From Phaeoceros laevis (taxonomy: Eukaryota; Anthocerotophyta; Anthocerotopsida; Notothyladales): a DNA stretch of 64,000 nt. The position numbers and the translations under genes were made by a program. Positions 11,591 to 22,329 of this stretch are shown piece by piece. The notes under the pieces were generated by a model. The model saw only the letters and a list, made by a program, of their open reading frames with translations. It was not told where the DNA came from and did no database searches. The stretch lies in contig JBNGIQ010009192.1 of NCBI GenBank assembly GCA_049999765.1, positions 1-64,000 of the forward strand, read 5' to 3'. How positions within the stretch are numbered: position 1 is the stretch's first letter; every line of letters begins with the position of its first letter.

Positions 11591-12787
11591 CTGCACTTCA
11601 CTCTTGGTGTGCATCTTTTACTGAAATATAGGCACCCTAGGTGTATTGCTTTTGCAAATCGGTGTTTCGAATCTGCTCTGCTTCCAAACTGTTATCGCCT
11701 TCGCACGATTGTTGCAAGAGCAAACGAGCAACAGAATTTCGGCCACTGGGGCCATGCCACTGGGCCCCTTCGATACGAGCATGATGGCCTTTCGTTTGTA
11801 TAGCGGCTCTCGGCCAAAGCTGGATGCATACGCTGGGAGCTACCGTGGTGCATCGTCATCCAGATGTCAAATTACAGCAGTTCCCCAGCTGGGGCTCTTC
11901 CAACTTGCAGTTCCCAGGGTTGGAACTTCGAAATGCAGAGAGAAGACGCAAGCGCAAAGTTGGGCAACCGCTCGTTGTGGCTGCCGTGCTCCAAATTGAT
12001 GTTCCCAGGCATTTTCAAATGCTCGATCACTCGAAACTCTCCAGCCAGCGGAAAGCAGAGAGACAGCGACGGTGTAGCTCGTTTTACAAGTGGTAACTTC
12101 TTACAGAAAGCGGCGAGGTGCTCAGGAAAAGGAGTGCTCAGGAAAAGGAGTGGACGCGTTCACCCGCCCCGAGCAGCAGCCCTTGAGGTGGCCGAGTCCA
12201 GAAAGGCGGTTGCTAGTCGTGCCAAAGAAGTTCTAAACCTGTGACTCCGCTTTTTTGCCATAGTGCAGCTCGCCAGAGTGGCGAGCTGGATCGGTGCCCG
12301 GCAGCGGTATCACACTGGGAGACGAGAAGTTAGTTTGAGAGCAGCTGCATCATTGTTCTTGAGCACGCACGGTTTCACAGGGAGAGTGCTTGATGTAGAC
12401 GCCTCCGATTGTGCCGGCCAGCCACCGCCGAGCTGACAACCAGGACGTGGACGTGGAGCGGTGAAGCGGCTATATCAGGAGTTGTGGTGGCAGCCTGTTG
12501 CCTCGCACAATCGACTGAGATTGACAATGAGGGCGTCGTGGTAGCGACGGAGCACAAGAACGCAGGCCGGTGCAGGCCTGCCAATTCTTGGCTGCGAAAT
12601 TTTTCTGGAAGCAGATCAGGCTGCCGCATTGCTTATGGGAGGTTCCTTTCGATGGGGATGAAGAGTGGTTAAGGCCTGACTGAAAGGAGTTGCTGGTGTG
12701 CACGAAATGGATTGCCAGTGCTAGCTAGCTCAAAATTGGCCGTTGTTGCGGTCCTTGCTCTCCGCCTGGTTGGAGCGGAAAGCAGGC
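11591..12787. other. Intergenic region and 5' flank of FAD synthetase
   Basis: No recognised gene. Open frames up to 126 codons (for example 11864-12244) have no recognisable domain. A 16-17 bp direct duplication (TGCTCAGGAAAAGGAG) lies at 12119-12152. The 5' UTR of the next gene should lie in the right part. Confidence 0.5.
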
Positions 12788-15700
12788 ATGGAGATTCTGA
12801 ATGCTGTTGCGGAGAGCGGGGACAAGAGGTTGCAAGATAAGTTCAAGCATTCGCTGAACGTGGTTGACCGGACGCTTGCACTGTACAGGCAAGTTCTTTC
12901 CGCATTGGAACGATTGATTGTTGCATGAGAACCTACGCTGATCTTAGCAGTTGAGGGACCCAGGGTCTTGCAGAGGGCCAGCTGCGAGGTCTTGAATTGA
13001 GCTTGCCCTGCTTGTCCGTGTCTGCTTGTCCTGGCTGTTCGCTTCATTGCCGGTTCTACTAGTGGCTCAAGATTCCTACACAGAAACCTGTGGAGTGGGA
13101 GCGAAAACCTGCAATGGTCTGGTTTTTTCTGTTCAAATGCTGCTTAGAAGAGAAAGTATGAGCTTCAGTAGCTTTTCCGTGGATGAAGAATTACGCTTTG
13201 TGCAGGTTTGAAGAAGTCGCTTTCAGCTTCAATGGAGGCAAGGACTCGACTGTGAGTCTTTGCATCTCTTTCTCCTATGGGTTTTGTCAACAGCTCACCT
13301 ATGAATTGGTCTTGATTTAGGTTCAGCAGTTCCTTTAGGTGTGAAAGTGTTCTTCTACAGGTTCTATTACATCTGCTACGAGCTGGATTTGCTGCGGCCT
13401 CGATGAGGCCAACACTAGGGTCTGCTACAACTCAAGCACCCCCAGGGACACCCCACTCTATTACTACGATTTACTTCGAGAGCCTAGACGCATTCAAAGA
13501 AATTGATACATTTACTCTAGAAACAGCAAAGATGTGAGTCGCGAACTCAAACCTTTCAGTGCCTCTTGTACTAGTGAAAACGTTGGTGGTAGCCTGAAAA
13601 TGTCTGGTACAGGTATAACTTGGAGCTAAAAGAGATTCGTCTAGACTTCAAATCAGGCATTGAGGAACTGCTGAAGGAGAAACCAATTAAGGCCATATTT
13701 CTTGGTACCCGGATTGGAGATCCAAATGCGGTATGCTGTAGTTTCTGTGAGCAATTCCTCATCATGCCCCTCTGTAACGGTGCTGGAAGCCAAGTACGCC
13801 TACCTACAGTTCTAACTTGCAGTGGTGCTTTGACCTTTGAATTTAGGTGGGGCAGGAAAAATTTTCTCCAAGCTCTGCAGGATGGCCACCCTTCATGCGT
13901 GTGAACCCTATACTTGATTGGTCTTACAGGTCTGCATCAATAACTTTGACTGTCACTGTGGTTTGTATCTTCACTGAAACAATACCCAGCACAAAGACCG
14001 CTGAAGGTTTATGAGACGGCAACAAACTAATCTCGTGTGCCTTTCGTGTTATCGTGCAGGGATGTGTGGGCGTTTTTGCTGGCCTGTAAGCTTCCGTACT
14101 GCAAGCTGTATGATCAAGGGTGAGACTCGGGGTTTAGCATGCCCAGGTCTTCTTCTACTGTGCAGCTCCAGAGAGGACTTATGAGATGGTGGTGAATTCG
14201 TAATACTTCTGACTAACTGTGCTCACTGTAGTCTGCTCCTTGTGTAGGTACACATCTATTGGCAGTATACACGATACGTTACCGAATGAAGCATTGCAAG
14301 TTGCTAGCATGTGTGACGGGGAGGGATGTGCTGTGGGTCCAATATCATATAGACCAGCTTATCTCCTGCGTGACGGCCGACTAGAACGAGCAGGAAGGAC
14401 GAAAAAGCTGAAGGGTAGGAATACACGAGATGCTAGAGACAACGGCTTGGGTGTCTGTGGTGCTAATACATTGTATGCTGCAGCAGTGATAATTGTGGGC
14501 GATGAAATACTGTGAGTATAGCTGTCTCCATCCTGTGCCTGCAAGCATCAACAGTATAGCAGTCTCCATCGTTACACCTGACGCTCCTTCAATGCTAATC
14601 AATGCTCGTGGTGTCTTTGCCTCTGAAACAGAAGAGGAGAAATTGAGGATCATGTGGGAACATATCTGAGTCGCGAGCTGCACTCGATTGGTTGGGCTAT
14701 CACACGTGGAGCTGCTTTGCCTAATGATGTATGTCCACATGCTTGGTTTTTGCTGATCTCTCTTGTCATTTAGTGGCAGGTCCACGTGGCAATGCAAAAA
14801 AGTACTTTAGTCATACATGCTGTTGTAGAAAGAGGACACAACCGTAGTCTTCTTTGACCTTATGATATCCACCATACTGGCCACTATATTTTTGAACAGT
14901 GCACATTATCCGGTGGCTACAAGTGCAGATTGACGCCATCTCTGAGGAAGTTGAGCAGCGAGCAGGCACAAATGACATAGTATGTGCTTTCTTGGAATAT
15001 TTTGAACTGTTTGACCTTGAGCTTTTCATGAATGGGAGTAACAGGGTTGCACCTTGCAGGTTTTGATTGCTGGTGGGGTTGGTCCACTTCACAGTGATGT
15101 GACGTTGGCAGGTGTGGCAAAGGCGTTTGGTGTTCGCCTGGTAATCATTTCGCATCTTGTAGGAGCTTAGAATAAAAGTGGAAACATTCCTTGCCCTAGA
15201 AACTAGTGACTCCTGCAGTGTGTACAAGATAAAGAGTTAAACCAAACCCCAGCTCTGATGTCTTGCTTCTTATTTCAGGCAACGGATGAAGAGTTTGAGG
15301 AGGACCTTCGTCGACAAATTGGGGATAATTGCACTGGTGACCAAAACAAGGTCCGTGTCTGCAGAGTTACAGGTGTAAAAAAAAGTACTGCAACCCTGCC
15401 TTTTACTCGATGGCGATCTCTGCTAAAATTTTGGAGTCTGTTTCGCCCGAAACCAATGGGAATGACTTTCAGATGGCGAAGTTGCCCGAGGGTATTACAG
15501 AGCTCTTGCAACACAAAGATCTTTCTGTTCCTGTGGTAAGCCGGACGTCTTTGGCTTTGATGGGAGACATCATGGGGGATTGATGGATCTTGAAACAGTA
15601 GCTAATCGCAATCTCGTTGTGTAGATCAAGTGCAGAAACGTGTTTGTGCTTGCTGCAGCAACCAGAGCTGAACTCGAGGTGCAATGGCGATGCTTGCTCG

Positions 15701-16452
15701 AGCTTAGTAAAGACAAGGGCATTTTATGTCCACTAAATCCATTTTCATCTATCAAGCTCTGCACTGCCATTCCTGAGGTAAGTTTCTCTGCTGACGTGGT
15801 GGCAATATTGCTAAGACTGCTTAGGTGTTTTTCGCTTGTGCACTATCGTAGACTTTGGAACCAAGAACGGGAGATGATTGCAGGTGGAAGTTGCCGGACC
15901 GTTCTGTCAAATCAATTCAGAGTATCCAGATCTCACAATAGGTATGTGTTGCATTTTGGAAATCATATTATGTTGCAGTACTCAACTCGAGACGAAATTG
16001 AAGTTGTCTTTGACATGGAGAACTAGCGTGTTGAAACTCTCCATGATCATGTTGGTTCTGTTGAGACGAGAAATGCGGAAGTGTGAAAAGTTAGGTTTGC
16101 ACTGTACATTTTTAAAGCTTGTTACTGAACTGCAAATTCGGATTGCAGGTTGCTACAGGGAATCACCTCTACTTGGAGCCCTGAAGACTGATCGGAATGC
16201 TGGAAGGCTTGTGCTCAGTATCATTGGAAAGGTTAGTGACCATGAAAGCTATGCACCACAGAGGTCCCGTGGTATTGCCGAATCAATGCAGTAACATCTT
16301 TGAGCTGTGGTAATATCACTTTCTGGTGGCCGGAGCCCGCCCTTACTCTGGTCGCTAATTAATTGCAGAATGCCGTGAGGGTTGCTACAGCTGCAAAGGC
16401 TCTGGAGACTGCTTTCCCTCCTGGCGCTGTCGTCGAGCTGAAGACTGCGTGA
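12788..16452 (+). CDS. Bifunctional FAD synthetase (PAPS-reductase-like plus MoaB/MogA-like domains)
   Basis: Sixteen exons give 528 residues: 12788-12888, 13206-13251, 13361-13533, 13613-13730, 13847-13929, 14060-14119, 14248-14511, 14632-14728, 14939-14989, 15060-15140, 15279-15350, 15473-15535, 15625-15777, 15884-15941, 16149-16231, 16369-16452. The N-terminal half is an ATP-pyrophosphatase/PAPS-reductase-type adenylyltransferase domain with SFNGGKDST (41-49), FLGTRIGDP and [20 protein letters not shown]. It should transfer AMP from ATP to FMN, giving FAD. The C-terminal half is molybdopterin-binding-like (IIVGDEIL near 275, [20 protein letters not shown] near 336). The layout matches plant FAD synthetase and human FLAD1, except that here, as in plants, the FADS domain comes first. 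No transit peptide is evident, so probably cytosolic. The first intron begins GCAAGT, a strong GC-AG donor. All exon phases agree. Confidence 0.95.
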
Positions 16453-16890
16453 CACGAGATCACAAACAAAACGACATCAAAAATCGATCCCTCGGCAGCT
16501 GTTCATTTGCACCGAATACCTGTGACGATGGAAAAGTTGGCGTCTATGGTGGACGTGGGGGATAATTAATCTATCGACGGAAAGCCATCAGGACCGACTG
16601 AACGTTTTATTGTTCGTTGCCGGAATCTGATTACACAGTAGTACACTCTACACAAAAGCAGCATTTACCTGCCTCCATAGGTTTCTCTTGGGTACATGTA
16701 GTAAAGCGCGCCATGAAGCCACACCTACCTCGGGCGGGCAGCTTTGAAGGCCGAAGCACAGCACAGCAGGGCTGGCCGCTGGGTGGCCTAGGGCGGATTG
16801 CTGCAAGTCGCAGCTGGCAGGCCGCTCACACTTGGGTGACCAGCAGCAGGCAGGTGGTGGGACTATTTCAGTTGGCAATTTTCTTATCGC
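16453..16890. other. Convergent intergenic region
   Basis: Tail-to-tail spacer holding the 3' ends of the FAD synthetase gene and the PPR gene. No coding region, repeat or clear polyadenylation signal was found. Confidence 0.6.
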
Positions 16891-19158
16891 TCAATGTCGA
16901 CCCTTACAGCTACAGGATCCTGCCTCGAATCGATGCACACAGTATGCGTCCCTCACAACGATGTCCCTCTTTTCAACCCTTGACATAATCTCGGTGGAAG
17001 AGTGACAGTCCCTGCACATCCGCAGGTTTTTCGTTACCAGCAGAGGTGTGCCATCGGGAGTGTTCAAGAGACCAAACGCCAAAGCTAGCTTCTCAGCATG
17101 CCCACACAGTTGATCTTCCTTATCCTTCTCAGACACTGGCTTCAGCACCAGCTTGGTGTGTGGTACATGGTTGCCTTCCTCCTTCAGACGTTGATTTGTG
17201 CTCCGAACCTTGCATGAGATGTCATTCCTTTCATCCCCCACGACAAATGTGTGCACCTGCTTGTTCACCTCAATGCCTGCCACTGCAGGTTTCTTGTTAG
17301 CTCTTGCTAACTTTCTCAACCTTTCGATTCTATCTACATCCGCCCACCTATCTGCATCTGCGTACATATTGGCCATGAGGACATAAGCACCGGCATACAG
17401 AGGATCCAGCTCAACAAGACTTTCAAAACAGCGTGTTCCCCGCTCTATATCCCCATGACTCTTGCAGGCATTCAGCAATGCCATCAACCCAACAGCGGTG
17501 TTTTCGCATTCAGCTGATTTCAGCACCTTCTCTGCCTCACCCAAATGACCTGCCCGCCCAAGAAGATCAACCATGCACACATAATGCTCAACTGTCGGGG
17601 TGAGGCCATGCTGTTGCACCATGGCAACAAAATACTGTCGACCCTTACTGACCAGCCCCGCAATACTGCATGCTACAAGAAGGCACGTAAATGTGATGGC
17701 ACTAGGCTGAACACCAGCCAGCATCATCTCTTCGAAACAGGCTGTAGCCTTGTAGCCTTCATTGTTTGTAGCATACCCCTTAATCATGGCATTCCATGTT
17801 ATGGCATCCCTTGTGGGCATACTGTTAAACACTTTGCGTGCATCTTCCAACTGGCCACATTTTCCGTACATATTCACGAGGCAGTTCCCCAATACTATGT
17901 CACCTTCAAGTAGTCCTCTTTCCACGATCTCTGAATGCAGCTGCCTGCCCTGTTGTAGAGCACCAGCACTTGCACAAGCTTTGAGGAGGCAAACATATGT
18001 AACACTGTCTGCTAAAATCAGGCCTTCCTGCTCCATCATTGCATACAATGTGAGAGCCTGGGGACCTAGTCCGTGCTCAACATACCCATTTATCATGGCA
18101 TTCCATGTTACTGCATTCCTTGTGGACAGACTATCAAAAACCCTGCGTGCATCTTCCAAATCCCCACATTTTACATACATGTCCACCAGGCAGGTGCAAA
18201 CAAAACAGTTAGGCTGAATGCCACTCTCCAACACATCAGCGTGCACCTGCCTGCCAGACTCAACATCTTCCGCTTTTGCACAAGCTTGTAGGGCAGCGGA
18301 AAAAATGTGACAATTGGGCTCCAAACTTGATCCACGCATCGTCTGGTACAGTTGAATGGCCTCACTAGGTTTCCCCTTTTCAGCGTATGCAGATATGATG
18401 GAGAACCACATGAAAACATCAGGTTTGGCCACCCTGTTGAACACCTGCATCGCCTCCTGTAACCGGCCTTCACATGCATACATGCGCAAGAGATGATTGC
18501 CCAAAAACGCATTCGACTCGTACCCAAGTTTGACAGTTAGATCATCAAGTTGACGCCCCAACACCAGATTTTTTTCAACCCCACATCTCCGGATGACTCT
18601 GTACAGCAGAGAAGTGGACACACGAGATTGTGCCTCCGCCAAGACAGTCAAAGCGTCAACTGCTCGACTTAGCTGCCCATTCTCACAAAGTTGTTCGATT
18701 ACAGCCTGAGCCGTTCCGTATCCTTGGCACTCTGCCACCGTCGGAGCGGCAGCATTGTGATGCAACAAGGGGTTGGATGTAGGCTGAGCAGACCGTCCAG
18801 CCCGCTTGTCCAAGACAGCCAGCTGCGCATCCACCCAGTCAGGCTTGTAGAAGTTATTCAGCCATATGGGCTCCTTGGACTCCTTGTGCCTGAAGTCGGG
18901 AGAGCGGGCGCCCTTCTTGTTCGTCCTGCAGTCCCACCACAATGTGGGGTCCAAGAAATACTGCCTCCACAGCAACTCTTGCCGCTCTCCTGCACTGCCA
19001 TTGTCCGGTACGCATAGTTTGGCTGCTAAGCAACTGCAGGGCACGAATGCTCGGCTTGTGTAAATCCATTGCCTCGGAGGAACATTCAAACTCCACTCCA
19101 GCTCCAGGGTGTGGATCTGCCCCCCAGCTGTTGGCGTCCAAAAACGCTGATGTTGCAT
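16891..19158 (-). CDS. PLS-class pentatricopeptide repeat protein with DYW-like domain
   Basis: An intronless frame of 755 residues from the first in-frame ATG at 19158; the frame stays open upstream to 19344 but without an ATG. About 115 residues of non-repeat sequence precede a run of P, L and S PPR motifs (LVDMYVKCGDLEDARRVFD, VTWNAMINGYVEHG and kin). Then come E1/E2 motifs and a deaminase-like domain with HAE about 68 residues from the end, CRDCH about 30 residues later and CSC near the terminus. Such proteins bind organellar RNA one base per repeat and edit C to U. Two features depart from the usual form: the PG box reads KKPAVAGIEV rather than the usual EPGCSW type, and the protein ends CSCKGRH instead of DYW. 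Organelle targeting is expected, but the N terminus is too uncertain to call a transit peptide. Confidence 0.93.
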   Translation of the reverse strand: MQHQRFWTPTAGGQIHTLELEWSLNVPPRQWIYTSRAFVPCSCLAAKLCVPDNGSAGERQELLWRQYFLDPTLWWDCRTNKKGARSPDFRHKESKEPIWLNNFYKPDWVDAQLAVLDKRAGRSAQPTSNPLLHHNAAAPTVAECQGYGTAQAVIEQLCENGQLSRAVDALTVLAEAQSRVSTSLLYRVIRRCGVEKNLVLGRQLDDLTVKLGYESNAFLGNHLLRMYACEGRLQEAMQVFNRVAKPDVFMWFSIISAYAEKGKPSEAIQLYQTMRGSSLEPNCHIFSAALQACAKAEDVESGRQVHADVLESGIQPNCFVCTCLVDMYVKCGDLEDARRVFDSLSTRNAVTWNAMINGYVEHGLGPQALTLYAMMEQEGLILADSVTYVCLLKACASAGALQQGRQLHSEIVERGLLEGDIVLGNCLVNMYGKCGQLEDARKVFNSMPTRDAITWNAMIKGYATNNEGYKATACFEEMMLAGVQPSAITFTCLLVACSIAGLVSKGRQYFVAMVQQHGLTPTVEHYVCMVDLLGRAGHLGEAEKVLKSAECENTAVGLMALLNACKSHGDIERGTRCFESLVELDPLYAGAYVLMANMYADADRWADVDRIERLRKLARANKKPAVAGIEVNKQVHTFVVGDERNDISCKVRSTNQRLKEEGNHVPHTKLVLKPVSEKDKEDQLCGHAEKLALAFGLLNTPDGTPLLVTKNLRMCRDCHSSTEIMSRVEKRDIVVRDAYCVHRFEAGSCSCKGRH

Positions 19159-19290
19159 CCCGTTGGTAGAGCGCAATTCTGTGGAGCAATTGCAGGATTG
19201 TTTAGCAGTAGCAGTCCGGCGGGCAGGCCCACTTGCTGTTTGGTATCCAAGACTGTTGATGTAACATCGCGTTAGTGGTGCGCGCCATTG
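19130..19290. repeat. Imperfect duplication of about 50 bp at the PPR start
   Basis: About 50 bases around 19131-19180 (GTTGGCGTCCAAAAACGCTG...) recur in diverged form around 19237-19290 (GTTTGGTATCCAAGACTGTT...). The duplication overlaps the PPR start codon region and helps explain why the frame is open upstream of the first ATG. Confidence 0.55.
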
Positions 19291-20040
19291 CAGGTGGAGT
19301 AAGGACGGTAGAGTCCGTCGCGGCTGCCGCTGTAGATTTGCCACTGCCGGGCTCCTTGAGTCCTAGCCAAAGGAGAGATTCAGAAATGCGTCCACACTGT
19401 CATCCATGTTAGTCGTAGTAGTAGTAGGAGGATGATTATGGTGTTCAGCCAACTCCACATTGGAAAGTAGTTTGCTGGTGGGGTGGTTTGTGAAACCAAT
19501 ATAAATTAATGTGCAAAACCAACTGGTTGACTGCCACTGCCTGCACTGACATGGCTTCGAAGCTCAATTCCCCTACTGTCTGTTTCCACTCCTGCTCACC
19601 AAGAATACCTGTTCTTTCCCTGCAAGCAAGGCTGACAGGTCATGCACAGAGCAATTGTCTGGTTCAGGGTTAACTAGTGCTTCTCCAGCTTTGTTCATAT
19701 TGCTCACAAAGTTTCCTTCTCCTTGCTGGTTCTCCTGACCAGATGTTTTCATGTGTGCTTGAGAGGTTTCTGTATCTCCCGTTGCCCTTATGGCGAGCAT
19801 CACCGTTTCTGTGCCTATACATGATGTGAATCTGAATTGGCAATCGTTTAACACCAGGCAATTTTGTAACGCTGGGCCAGCACTTTATAACGCTGCGCAA
19901 CGCATTTTGCAACGCTGCTAGGCGGGAAGGGACACAACGGATACGGGATCCTTTCAAATTGACCTAGAAGGAGATACCTAACGGGAATGGAGTGGCAGCA
20001 GCAGGAGCGCTAGCTTCTGTGCTCCTGAGATTGTTTGGCA

Positions 20041-21429
20041 ATGGCGATGCTTTTCTCTATTTGCGTTTGGGAAGGGGACCTGCTGGGACCTGCAGGTGGC
20101 CCTCCCCAATCTGACTGCTGGTCATATGGAACTATGTGGCAGGAGCTGTGGAAGGGCCTCCCCAAGGAGGTCTTGGAGATGATCCTGATGCAGAAGCTCC
20201 CGGACTCCAGCAAGTGCAGGTTTCGTGCCGTCTGCAGGCGCTGGCGCACGCTCTTGTCGTCTGCGGGTGCCTTCTCCAAGCCAGTGCACTCCTCTCCTAG
20301 GTTGATTTGTAAATTCTACTGGGGTCGCGACGCTGAGGTCGGGCACTGCGAATCCTGGGAGCCCTTCAAGGGGGTGGGCGAGATACTAACGAATGCAGAG
20401 CTGGAGCAGGCATCGCACATCACCTGTGGCAGCAGCATCGTTTGCAAAGACTTTTCAGTTGACCTGTCAGTCTTGCCGAAACTTTGTGAGGCCGACAATT
20501 TTGCTTTGATGGATGGTTTGCTCTGTGTTGTGCATGGAAAGGATGGCTTTGAGCCTCAGAAAGGGGATGTTTATGTCGTCAATCCGATGAACAGCACCTG
20601 GCGGTTGCTGCCGAAGTGTGATGATTCTGTTCCTTCCGCCCGGCTGACATCCTTCAGAGTCGCTGTTGTGGTAAGCAAGCCACCGGACTGTGCTTTTCAT
20701 GTCCTTGTAGCAGGCTCGCATGTTAAGGAGAATGGCTCCGAGGAGCATTTCACAGTTTTGCGTTATTGGTCGGAAACAAACCGTTGGGAGGCCTTCGGGG
20801 GAGACACCGACATTGAAGAGGAGTTTGACTTCAATGACCGTCACTTTGCCCTGAGCAGTACGCTACTATTTAACATGGATCACAGAGCTCGAACTGTAAA
20901 TCTGTACGAGGCAGAAGAAGGTGCCCAAGCCGTATCTTTCTTGAAGTATATCAGGTTCCCGCCCTGTGACGACTTCTCAGAAGTAGTTGGACTTGTTAAA
21001 CATGGTGACAAGATTTATTTTGTGGGAGAAGAAGACGAGTGGGGTTCGCATCCGCTTATAATCAAGGAGCTAATCATGGAAGAGGACAGATGGGTACATG
21101 TGTCCTCTTCTCCTGCAAACTTGATGGATGATTACAGCGGTATGTTCCCTGGGCAAACAATCATGCCTTGGATCAGAGACTACCTGCTGGTGGGGGACAT
21201 TCTTAGCATTACGGTCAAGCTCATGGTGGTCTGGGACGATCAGGAGAATGAGATACATATGCCAGAACTTCCTGACCAGTATGTGTATTATCATCTTGTG
21301 AACCGAACTTGGTACAGTGGTAGCAGGTTTTTCTGCTCTTCATCGTTGAACGAAAATGCCTTTCATGGCGAAGTCCTTTTGGACAATTCTCACCTTTTGT
21401 TTGAGCCAAGGTTGGATATCAGGCTCTGA
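20041..21429 (+). CDS. F-box protein
   Basis: An intronless frame of 462 residues starting at ATG 20041. An F-box lies near residues 34-75 (LWKGLPKEVLEMILMQKLP, then CRFRAVCRRWRTLLSS). It should bind SKP1 and recruit substrates to an SCF ubiquitin ligase. The rest looks like a plant F-box-associated or kelch-like beta-propeller region, with VVNPMNSTWRLLPKCDDS, HVLVAGSH and RYWSETNRWEAFGG as the clearest strands; I cannot assign blades with certainty. The gene is the intact member of a tandem pair. A later in-frame methionine just before the F-box (MWQELWKG) could also serve as start. Confidence 0.88.
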   Translation: MAMLFSICVWEGDLLGPAGGPPQSDCWSYGTMWQELWKGLPKEVLEMILMQKLPDSSKCRFRAVCRRWRTLLSSAGAFSKPVHSSPRLICKFYWGRDAEVGHCESWEPFKGVGEILTNAELEQASHITCGSSIVCKDFSVDLSVLPKLCEADNFALMDGLLCVVHGKDGFEPQKGDVYVVNPMNSTWRLLPKCDDSVPSARLTSFRVAVVVSKPPDCAFHVLVAGSHVKENGSEEHFTVLRYWSETNRWEAFGGDTDIEEEFDFNDRHFALSSTLLFNMDHRARTVNLYEAEEGAQAVSFLKYIRFPPCDDFSEVVGLVKHGDKIYFVGEEDEWGSHPLIIKELIMEEDRWVHVSSSPANLMDDYSGMFPGQTIMPWIRDYLLVGDILSITVKLMVVWDDQENEIHMPELPDQYVYYHLVNRTWYSGSRFFCSSSLNENAFHGEVLLDNSHLLFEPRLDIRL

Positions 21430-22212
21430 GTGAGTAGGTCAGACATGACATTTGTAGGTGAAAACAATTACCGGGCCATGGGTGGTTTGAACGTTTGCTG
21501 AGTTCTCACCTTGGCTACCAGCATGTTCCACCACCTTGTACCGATATAAGCAGGTTTTTATGTCTCCCCTTGCCTACAAAGCGGGCACCACTACTATTCT
21601 TTCAAATGATCGTGAACTGGCGATCGTCAACACTAGGCAATTCTGTAACGCAGGGCACGGCGTTTTGTAACGCTGCTAGGCGGGTATCCACGAAAACGGT
21701 ACGGGAACTTCAAATTGACCTACAACGAGAAACCTAAGAGAACGGAGTGGCAACATGCAGCAGGAGCGTTCAACATAGCTGGCTAAGCAGCAGCAGTAGA
21801 GCTACCTTCTGAGATTGTTCGGGATGGCTATGCGCTTCTCGATTTGCGGTTGGGAGGGGACCTGCTGGGAGCTGCAGGCGGCCCTCCCCGACCTGACTGC
21901 TGGTCATATGGAACGATGTGTCCGGAGCTGTGGAAAGGCCAATCCGAGAAGGCCTTAGAGTTGATCCTGACGCAGAAACTCCCGGATTAGAGCAAGTGCA
22001 AGTTTCGTGCTGTCTGCAGGCGCTGGCGCATTCTTTTGTCATCTGAGGGAGCCTTTGCCAAGCCAGTGCCCTCCCATCCTACATTGATATGTAAGCTCTA
22101 CTGGAGTGCCGCCGGCGTAGGCTTTGACCACGAGTCCTGGGAGCCCTTCAAGGGAATAGGCGAGTCCGTGACAGGATCATTTGCAAAGACTTCAAAGTTC
22201 ACCTCACAGTCT

Positions 22213-22329
22213 TGCCCAAGCGGAGTCGTTTCACTTCACTAACTCCCTCCCCCTTGCCCAAGCGGAGGCGTTTCACTTCACTAACTCCCTCCCCCTTGCC
22301 CAAGCGGAGTCGTTTCACTTTACTAACTC
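22213..22329 (+). repeat. 42-bp tandem repeat at the 5' side of the LINE, cut by a gap
   Basis: Nearly three copies of a 42-bp unit starting near TTGCCCAAGCGGAG and containing GTTTCACTTCACTAACTCCC run into the N gap. The unit is a multiple of three and would encode a 14-residue repeat. The repeat probably caused the assembly gap. Confidence 0.85.

Noticed and set aside
15878-16294. Open frames across 15.9-16.3 kb as extra FAD synthetase exons
   Set aside because: Splicing 15941 to 16149 gives the conserved YPDLTIGCYR junction in phase; the frames between are intronic.
19159-19344. Extension of the PPR protein upstream of 19158
   Set aside because: The frame is open but has no ATG and overlaps a local duplication; a non-ATG start is not supported.
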